A DNA stretch of 9,470 nucleotides, taken from assembly GCA_003167475.1 (NCBI GenBank), contig PMTB01000256.1, positions 6,978 to 16,447 on the forward strand, given 5' to 3'. This document shows positions 5,340 through 9,470 of this stretch, one piece after another; the stretch's first letter is position 1, and every line of letters begins with the position of its first letter. The stretch comes from a candidate division FCPU426 bacterium (lineage in GTDB: Bacteria > Oederibacteriota > PGYV01 > Palsa-1178). A model generated the notes under the pieces. That model was not told the origin of the DNA, did no database searches, and saw only the letters and a program-made list of their open reading frames with translations. The translations under genes and the position numbers were made by a program.

Positions 5340-5753
5340 ATGAAAGACATCAAAACAAGGGATGTCGACAAATACCTGTATGTGAATTACCTCAGGCGTT
5401 CAGGGGAACTGCTTAGGTCGGCCAGGAGATGTATGGACGACTCGATTTACGCCGCAGCGTCCCTAAACGCGGTATTTTCAGCGGTTGCCGCAATAGACGC
5501 AGTCTGCGTTTATTACCTGAAAAAAAGGCACGCGGGAATAAACCATGAGGAATCCATAGGGCTGTTCATGTCTATTGAGGGCATAAAGAGGCAGGAACTT
5601 GAAAAAGTAAGGCCAAAACTTATAAGGATACTTAAGGCAAAAAACATGGCATCGTATGAAGAACGGGTTTTGGGCGAAAAGGACGCTCAAAAACTTTCCG
5701 CGGATGCGGAAGAAATCCACAAATTCGCGGAAACGTTACTGCCAAAACAATAA
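5340..5753 (+). CDS. HEPN-domain protein, probable RNase toxin, second copy
   Basis: A 137-residue helical protein aligning with the HEPN protein at 736. It shares a central helix ending in AIDAV (residues 51-55, TDAV in the first copy), the motif R63-x5-H69 (RHAGINH) and KNxxxY at 101-106 (KNMASY) in the same relative position. Rx4-6H is the HEPN RNase signature. AGGGGGA (5331-5337) lies close before the ATG. The HxY tyrosine of HepT is absent, since HEES follows. It is probably neutralised by the MNT protein encoded upstream. Confidence 0.8.
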   Translation: MKDIKTRDVDKYLYVNYLRRSGELLRSARRCMDDSIYAAASLNAVFSAVAAIDAVCVYYLKKRHAGINHEESIGLFMSIEGIKRQELEKVRPKLIRILKAKNMASYEERVLGEKDAQKLSADAEEIHKFAETLLPKQ

Positions 5754-5767
5754 AAGTAATAGTCCAA

Positions 5768-5800
5768 TTCACAAACTGGGGACTGTCCCCAATTTGTGAA
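5768..5800. repeat. REP palindrome, TTCACAAA-GGGGACTGTCCCC type, copy 1
   Basis: GGGGAC-T-GTCCCC (5778-5790) is a perfect palindrome extended by TTCACAAA on the left and TTTGTGAA on the right, with one mismatch (5776/5792). It begins 15 bp after the HEPN stop codon. Related copies lie at 6771-6805 and 6838-6873. Copies 1 and 2 bracket the RAYT transposase relic, as expected for a RAYT and its own REPs. Confidence 0.8.
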
Positions 5801-5825
5801 ATAGAAAAGTATAGAGAGGTGAGTT

Positions 5826-5915
5826 ATGGCGCGGGGGCGCAGGATCGAGTTCCCGGGGGCGTGTTATCACGTCTTCTCAAGGGGGAATACCTCGACAGGC
5901 TCAGGCATATTGTAA
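5826..5915 (+). pseudogene. N-terminal stump of a REP-associated (Y1) transposase
   Basis: The reading frame from ATG 5826, behind AGAGGTGA, opens with MARGRRIEFPGACYHV and continues to SRGN at codon 21 (5886-5888). This matches the start of TnpA_REP / Y1_Tnp proteins (consensus like MARxxRIEFPGAxYHVxSRGN). Directly after it the sequence departs into CCTCGACAGGCTCAGG (5890-5905), like the core of the 3302-3431 repeat, and reaches TAA at 5913-5915. The HUH nuclease motif and catalytic tyrosine are missing, so the gene is dead. Confidence 0.75.
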
Positions 5916-5940
5916 AGGTATCGGATTTGAAACCTTTGAT

Positions 5941-5967
5941 TGTCGGTTATCGGAAGTCGGGTGTCGG
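5941..5967. repeat. Left heptanucleotide array of the S23 cassette
   Basis: Four 7-bp units of the form TGTCGGN (TGTCGGT, TATCGGA, AGTCGGG, TGTCGG) run tandemly. Over 27 bases, 22 agree with the reverse complement of the array at 6395-6420, so the two arrays form terminal inverted repeats around the S23-type gene. Confidence 0.65.
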
Positions 5968-5992
5968 GGTAAAAAAACATAACGGAGGGGTT

Positions 5993-6352
5993 ATGGAGAG
6001 TTTTAAGGATATGTTTAGGACAAAGACTAAAGAACTTGCTTTAGATGTAATACGGTTTACAGAAAACTTACCTAAAACACGTACTGCCGACGTAATTGCC
6101 AAGCAATTGGTACGGTGTGGAATGTCTACAAGTGCTAATTATCGAGCTGCTTCAAGGGCTAAATCCAAGGCTGATTTTATAGCTAAGATGGGAATTGTTG
6201 AAGAAGAAGCAGACGAAACAATGCACTGGCTGGAATTGTTGGTGGAATCAGGAATTGTAAAATCCGAAGAAGCAGGACCATTATTTGATAAAGCCAATAA
6301 GATAGTCGCAATAACAGTATCAACTATTAAAACAGCCAGAAGAAACAAATGA
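5993..6352 (+). CDS. S23-type four-helix-bundle protein (IVS family)
   Basis: A 119-residue protein of the 23S rRNA-intervening-sequence / four-helix-bundle family. Diagnostic stretches are VRCGMSTSANYRAASRAKSK (40-59), DFIAKMGIVEEEADETMHWL (61-80) and a closing helix near 98-116. Family members form homopentamers, bind nucleic acid and are often encoded in intervening sequences or between repeats; their role is not settled. The ATG at 5993 follows GGAGGGG (5984-5990) and matches family N-termini. An upstream GTG at 5819 in the same frame would run through transposase and repeat DNA and is rejected. The gene sits exactly where the catalytic part of a transposase should be, between inverted heptad arrays, so it looks like a mobile cassette. 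Confidence 0.88.
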   Translation: MESFKDMFRTKTKELALDVIRFTENLPKTRTADVIAKQLVRCGMSTSANYRAASRAKSKADFIAKMGIVEEEADETMHWLELLVESGIVKSEEAGPLFDKANKIVAITVSTIKTARRNK

Positions 6353-6394
6353 CACAAAGTTGGATATTATATGAGGTTTGTTTTCGATTTTACT

Positions 6395-6420
6395 CCGACA
6401 TCCGACGTCCGACGCCCGAC
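6395..6420. repeat. Right heptanucleotide array of the S23 cassette
   Basis: Tandem units CCGACA, TCCGACG, TCCGACG and CCCGAC repeat with 7-bp period and mirror the array at 5941-5967. Homology to the transposase C-terminal region resumes directly after the array, which marks the right edge of the inserted segment. Confidence 0.7.
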
Positions 6421-6803
6421 AAACAAAGTTTTTTGAAGACGTTACCCAAACTTTCACACCCAACCTTCGGAACCTGCTGGCAGAGTTTGGATACGATGAT
6501 GAAGCCAAAATTATATCTGCTCCGCCGCCGATAGAGATAGTTAAGCTGGTAGCCAATGAACACAAAGTCGAGGTTGATAAGCTGCTTAAAGGCGGAGCCT
6601 CCAAAGAAAGAAACATAGCCATCTCCCTGATAAGAAGCCAAACCGGCCTGAAGCTAAAAGAAGTAGCAGGTATGTTTGACATAACCCATACAGCAGTAAG
6701 CAAAGCCGTAAACAAGCTGGAAGCAGAAGCGACTGCAGATAAGACCCTAAAAGAGCGTTTGGATCGCTTAATTCACAAATTGGTGACTGTCCCCAGTTTG
6801 TGA
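6421..6803 (+). pseudogene. C-terminal fragment of a REP-associated transposase (DnaA-like HTH)
   Basis: The frame reads from KFFEDVTQTF through PPPIEIVKLVANEHKVEVDKLL to a helix-turn-helix region GLKLKEVAGMFDITHTAVSK. This matches the C-terminal extension of RAYT-type transposases, a domain resembling the DnaA C-terminal region (consensus like RNVAIYLxRxxTGLSLKEIGxxFxxxxxAVSKAV). There is no credible start: the frame can be opened by TTG at 6378, inside cassette DNA. With the stump at 5826 it makes one broken gene whose middle is lost. Its stop TGA (6801-6803) lies within the REP palindrome. A stand-alone DNA-binding peptide cannot be excluded. Confidence 0.7.
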
Positions 6804-6805
6804 AT
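6771..6805. repeat. REP palindrome, GGGGACTGTCCCC type, copy 2
   Basis: ATTCACAAATT on the left and the matching AGTTTGTGAAT on the right enclose GGTGACTGTCCCC, centred at T6788. It contains the stop codon of the transposase fragment. Copy 3 follows with a period of 68 bp, and the flank after each copy (GAATTGGGG, then GGTTTAGG) is also repeated. Confidence 0.78.
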
Positions 6806-6837
6806 TGGGGGTTGGTTTAGGACTTTGAAGGAGTGTA

Positions 6838-6873
6838 ATTCACCAAAGTAGGGACTGTCCCCAATTTGTGAAT
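6838..6873. repeat. REP palindrome, GGGGACTGTCCCC type, copy 3
   Basis: A more degenerate copy centred at T6856: ATTCAC with one extra C, AAA, then GGGACTGTCCCC and ATTTGTGAAT. It stands in direct orientation to copy 2, and together they form a REP tandem typical of a RAYT locus. Confidence 0.72.
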
Positions 6874-6945
6874 TGGGGTGGGTTTAGGGGTAAAACGCTG
6901 TAATGATTACAGTTTTGTATGGCGAAAACGACTTACTTTCTGGGG

Positions 6946-6973
6946 TTTCAATTTTCCTCAGAAGGTGTATAAT
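6946..6973 (+). promoter_or_regulatory. Probable promoter of the HNH endonuclease gene
   Basis: A perfect -10 box TATAAT (6968-6973) lies 42 bp before the ATG at 7016. The -35 region is weak: TTTCAA (6946-6951) at 16 bp spacing is the best fit. No ribosome binding site exists for an upstream start, which supports the start at 7016 and argues against coding upstream. Confidence 0.5.
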
Positions 6974-7015
6974 AGTACCACGATAACAAACACGTCTAAA
7001 AATGCGGGTGGGGAT

Positions 7016-7546
7016 ATGCCGGATCGGGATGTGAAGACCATACGGGACCAAATCTACTTCCAATACGCCAAGCTGATCACGCGCGCAACGCTTTGCTTTC
7101 GTTTGTCTACTGCTCAACTGGCTTGCGCGCCGGAGCTTCAGCGGAGGAGCGTCAACTATCTACTTTCTCGGATTTCCTTCGGAAATCCGGTGGAGTTTGC
7201 GCAGTCGGAGAAGGAATGCATCTACTGCGGGGCGAAGAAGGACCTCAGCTGGGAACACATAGTACCGAAAAGCACAGTAATAAACGGCAAGTGCCCGGCC
7301 TGCCCGGCGATACAAGGGATATCCAACCAGGTCTGGGCATGCAAGTCATGCAACTCCTCCAAGAACGACCTCGGGCTATATGCTTACTTCAAGCGGGAGA
7401 ACCAGGCGGAAAAGAAATACTTCGATATACTGCCGGCGCTGCTGGAGAAGAAGTACCTAAAGACAATCTATAAATGTCATGAGTGCGCTGGGGATTTGGA
7501 TAGGACGGTTGAGGGGTTGTCGGTTTTGAATCTTGACTTTGGGTAG
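7016..7546 (+). CDS. HNH endonuclease-family protein
   Basis: A 176-residue protein. IRDQIYFQYAKLI (9-21) is an N-terminal helix seen in small HNH proteins. The HNH core runs from CIYCG (68-72) through WEHIVPKS (79-86, E80 and H81) to WACKSCNSSKND (107-118). The zinc-binding cysteines C68, C71, C109 and C112 and the catalytic His81 and Asn113 are present. LLEKKYLKTIY (142-152) after the core is also typical. Extra cysteine pairs occur at C93/C96 and C154/C157. The ATG follows GGTGGGG (7007-7013). Small HNH proteins cut DNA and are common next to restriction or mobile genes. The segment 23-60 carries two DNA hairpins and may be an insertion. The target is unknown. Confidence 0.82.
   Translation: MPDRDVKTIRDQIYFQYAKLITRATLCFRLSTAQLACAPELQRRSVNYLLSRISFGNPVEFAQSEKECIYCGAKKDLSWEHIVPKSTVINGKCPACPAIQGISNQVWACKSCNSSKNDLGLYAYFKRENQAEKKYFDILPALLEKKYLKTIYKCHECAGDLDRTVEGLSVLNLDFG
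7081..7189. repeat. Hairpins inside the HNH gene
   Basis: GCGCGCAA (7081-7088) pairs with TTGCGCGC (7123-7130). CGGATTTCC (7169-7177) pairs with GGAAATCCG (7181-7189) around the loop TTC. Both lie in the coding stretch for residues about 22-58, just before the zinc finger, and keep the frame. They may be chance, RNA structure, or a palindromic element inserted in frame. Confidence 0.45.
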
Positions 7547-7587
7547 TTCGCGCACGTAAAATAAGGTTGATTTTAGTGTTATGTCTT

Positions 7588-7731
7588 ATGTCGAGGCACG
7601 GTGTTGGGAATTTTTCCAGAAGGATTAGACTTTCAGTGTTGGGGTATTTCATTGAAATATTTGTGGACAAAAAAGGGTGGAAACCGGCGACAGTGGGTGA
7701 GATTAATTACAAAATATTGTGGAGGGCTTAG
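7588..7731 (+). CDS. Doubtful 47-residue ORF in frame with the DUF262 gene
   Basis: ATG 7588 opens a frame with segments such as LSVLGYFIEIFVDKKGW and PATVGEINYKILWRA, ending at TAG 7729-7731 directly before the TTG start of the next gene and in the same frame. The composition looks protein-like, but there is no ribosome binding site before the ATG and I recognise no family. It could be a short leader gene, a fossil N-terminus cut off by the amber codon, or non-coding. Confidence 0.25.
   Translation: MSRHGVGNFSRRIRLSVLGYFIEIFVDKKGWKPATVGEINYKILWRA
7645..7659. promoter_or_regulatory. Palindrome TATTTCA-T-TGAAATA upstream of DUF262 gene
   Basis: A perfect 15-bp palindrome with a central T lies 72 bp before the TTG start. 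It has the size of an operator. No convincing promoter was found near it, so a regulatory role is only a possibility. Confidence 0.3.
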
Positions 7732-9372
7732 TTGGTAAAGGTAGAGAAAGTTAAAATAGGTGAATTAACACATTATTTGCGAAAACATAAGGTGGTAATA
7801 CCTGAATTTCAACGTGGGTACGTATGGTCCGACAAACAAGTAAAAGATTTATATGATAGTATTGTCAAAAAATATCCAATAGGTACTATCGTTCTTTGGA
7901 AAACAAGCCAGAGGATAGGTTTTCGAAATATGTTTAACATTAAACTTAATAATTTTGGCCATAAAACATTTGTGATCGATGGACAGCAAAGGCTATTGAC
8001 ATTATATTATTTATTGAACCAAAAAGATTTTTTGCAGGTACAGCGTGAATTTGAGGAAGTTTACGAAGGCAAATCCCATAAAATCGTAAAATTTGAGCAA
8101 TTTTATAACAAGGGCAAATCATTAGAGAAGTCGTTCAACAGTAATTGCAATTTTGACTCAAAAGAAATGTATAGGTTAATAGGGAAAAAATACAAGTTGC
8201 CAATACTAATAATAGATTTAAAAGAAGTACGACAAGCTATAGAAGTTTTTGAGAGGATAAATCAGGCAGGCACTAGAATATCTTCTGATGCTATATTCCT
8301 GTCTGAATCGTGGAATAAAAAATCAAACCTTGGAAAAATGTTAAGGAATTGGCGTTATAAGATCAAGAATAATAACTTGAACAAGATTGATAATATTATT
8401 TTTGTGCACGCTTTATCGGTCATCGCTCAGCTCGAAGAACAATCGAAAAAGAAAAGTAGGGCATCTGTTGACATATCTTTAAAGCAGCTGAAAAAGGTGG
8501 CTATTGATATAAGAAAAGAAAAGTCAGCGAAATACCAGAAAATGCTTCGGCGTGTTATGTCGGCAGCGGAAGATGCTTGGTCATTCGTTGAAAGGGAATT
8601 CAAAGTACGAAGCATTAGGAGTATTCCTTCACAAACACTGCTGACTATTTTGATGGTCTATTACTATTATCACGCGAATAAGACTGAACATAAGAGTCAG
8701 GTCAAGGAACTCAAAAAATGGTTTTGGCGTGCCTCTTTTAGCAACCGATATGTTGGAAGAGGTTATGGCGATAACGTAAAAAAAGATGTAGTTTTCATGA
8801 AAGATCTTGCTCAAAAAAGAAAAAAAATTAAAATCGGGAAAGCATATTTTAAATATGAAGATTTAAAGAATATAGATATTCATACGGGCCGTTCTTCTAT
8901 AAGGAACGCGATAAAATTGATGTTTTGGAACCTGGGCCCAACATGGATAGACGGAACAAGCATAAACATCGACGAGACAGCTTCGGCAAAAAGGAAAAAG
9001 CAGGACGATCATTTTTACCCCTACAACCTTAGCAAGCAATATAAACAAATCGGAAATTCAATCAATTCAATATTAAACCTTAATTTTATCCCTCAATTAA
9101 AGAATGCATCAAAAAATGCTTATTTGCCTTCGTATTGGTATAATCAATTAAAAGAAAAATCTACAATTGAAGACCAGAAAAAATTCTTTAAAACAACACT
9201 GCTGCCATTTAAAGATATTAATTCACTAATTAACGCCGAATCGCATTTGGGTGGTAGAAAAAGAAAATTGAAAATAAATAGATTCTTAAAATATTATGAC
9301 GAGTTCCTGTTTAAAAGGTTTGAATTATTTACTAAAAGAATATCTTTATTACAAAGTGGTAAAATTAAATAA
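7732..9372 (+). CDS. DUF262 (GmrS/GmrD-like) protein with HNH-like C-terminus
   Basis: A 546-residue protein. The DUF262 / ParB-like N-terminal part shows IPEFQRGYVW (23-32), YPIGTIVLW (48-56) and the NTP-binding VIDGQQRLLTL (81-91, DGQQR at 83-87), then FERINQAGTRIS (173-184). A helical middle includes KKWFWRASFSNRY (328-340). Near the C-terminus, DDHFYP (425-430, H427) followed by NSINSILNLNFIP and KNAYLPSYWY resembles a degenerate DUF1524 HNH nuclease. In GmrSD such proteins cut modified phage DNA. The start is TTG, because GGAGGG (7721-7726) lies 5 nt before it and an in-frame TAG lies directly upstream. The gene is much richer in A/T than its neighbours, which suggests recent transfer. 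A defence role is likely but inferred. Confidence 0.85.
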   Translation: MVKVEKVKIGELTHYLRKHKVVIPEFQRGYVWSDKQVKDLYDSIVKKYPIGTIVLWKTSQRIGFRNMFNIKLNNFGHKTFVIDGQQRLLTLYYLLNQKDFLQVQREFEEVYEGKSHKIVKFEQFYNKGKSLEKSFNSNCNFDSKEMYRLIGKKYKLPILIIDLKEVRQAIEVFERINQAGTRISSDAIFLSESWNKKSNLGKMLRNWRYKIKNNNLNKIDNIIFVHALSVIAQLEEQSKKKSRASVDISLKQLKKVAIDIRKEKSAKYQKMLRRVMSAAEDAWSFVEREFKVRSIRSIPSQTLLTILMVYYYYHANKTEHKSQVKELKKWFWRASFSNRYVGRGYGDNVKKDVVFMKDLAQKRKKIKIGKAYFKYEDLKNIDIHTGRSSIRNAIKLMFWNLGPTWIDGTSINIDETASAKRKKQDDHFYPYNLSKQYKQIGNSINSILNLNFIPQLKNASKNAYLPSYWYNQLKEKSTIEDQKKFFKTTLLPFKDINSLINAESHLGGRKRKLKINRFLKYYDEFLFKRFELFTKRISLLQSGKIK

Positions 9373-9426
9373 ATATAAATAATGAGGTATTTGTGGCAAA
9401 AGATTAAAGTATACTAAAAGGGGGTA

Positions 9427-9457
9427 TGCCAGGTTGCGAGTTAATAGCTACGCTGGC
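9427..9457. repeat. REP-type element at the right edge, related to 1196-1278
   Basis: TGCCAG (9427-9432), four bases, then CGAGTTAATAG (9437-9447) repeats the right arm of the palindrome at 1196-1278 (read on the other strand) with identical spacing. GCCAG (9428-9432) can pair with CTGGC (9453-9457). It lies 55 bp after the DUF262 stop, and the window ends 13 bases later. Confidence 0.45.
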
Positions 9458-9470
9458 CTCACTTGTCAAG

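Noticed and set aside
5941..5967. Heptad array considered as a CRISPR-like repeat
   Set aside because: The units are 7 bp without spacers and no cas gene is present. It is a short tandem array mirrored at 6395-6420.
5819..5992. GTG-initiated N-terminal extension of the S23-type gene
   Set aside because: The frame crosses the transposase stump and the heptad array. The family start and GGAGGGG site point to the ATG at 5993.
6878..7015. N-terminal extension of the HNH protein
   Set aside because: It has no ribosome binding site, contains the probable promoter with TATAAT at 6968, and begins in REP-flanking DNA.
7093..7473. 126-codon frame overlapping the HNH gene
   Set aside because: It is an alternative frame over the zinc-finger coding region and shows no family motif.
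9391..9415. Possible promoter TTGTGG / TATACT after the DUF262 gene
   Set aside because: The spacer is only 13 bp and no gene follows within the window.

Overview
This is a bacterial accessory region in which every gene I can support is on the + strand. Promoters are of the sigma-70 type (TTGACA / TATAAT) and ribosome binding sites are purine-rich. The host looks like a moderate-GC bacterium with frequent AAA, ATA and AGG codons. The many REP-type palindromes, a RAYT transposase relic and an S23 four-helix-bundle gene resemble what is seen in little-cultured lineages such as Elusimicrobiota, Omnitrophota or Goldbacteria. That placement is an impression, not a demonstrated one.

Layout: (1) 51-1140, a promoter, an operator-like tandem repeat and a wHTH-nucleotidyltransferase (MNT) / HEPN pair overlapping by ATGA. 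(2) 1196-2620, a REP palindrome, a consensus promoter and an AbiE-type pair with the AbiEii-like nucleotidyltransferase first and the AbiEi-like antitoxin second. (3) 2667-3302, a short DnaQ-like exonuclease whose second catalytic Asp position reads His. (4) 3302-3707, no intact gene: a very long hairpin, a possible gene fragment and a doublet of palindromes. (5) 3708-4544, an unrecognised protein ending in two TPR units. (6) 4540-5753, a palindrome doublet, a promoter and a second wHTH-MNT / HEPN pair. (7) 5768-6873, a REP-bounded RAYT transposase relic whose catalytic centre is gone and is occupied by an S23-type gene between inverted heptanucleotide arrays. (8) 7016-7546, an HNH endonuclease. 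(9) 7732-9372, an AT-rich DUF262 (GmrS/GmrD-like) protein with an HNH-like C-terminus.

How the genes may work together: three separate toxin-antitoxin modules built on minimal nucleotidyltransferases sit within 6 kb, followed by two nuclease-type genes. This is the composition of a defence or addiction island. The most interesting non-coding signal is a block of about 39 bp, with two GTCT-N8-AGAC inverted repeats exactly 20 bp apart. It lies upstream of both MNT-HEPN pairs (79-114 and 4569-4604) at about 33/39 identity although the proteins are strongly diverged. It could be a common operator linking the two modules, or a shared repeat element. Several palindrome families sit directly on or just after gene ends and in places supply the stop codon. 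No tRNA, rRNA, CRISPR array or complete insertion sequence was seen.
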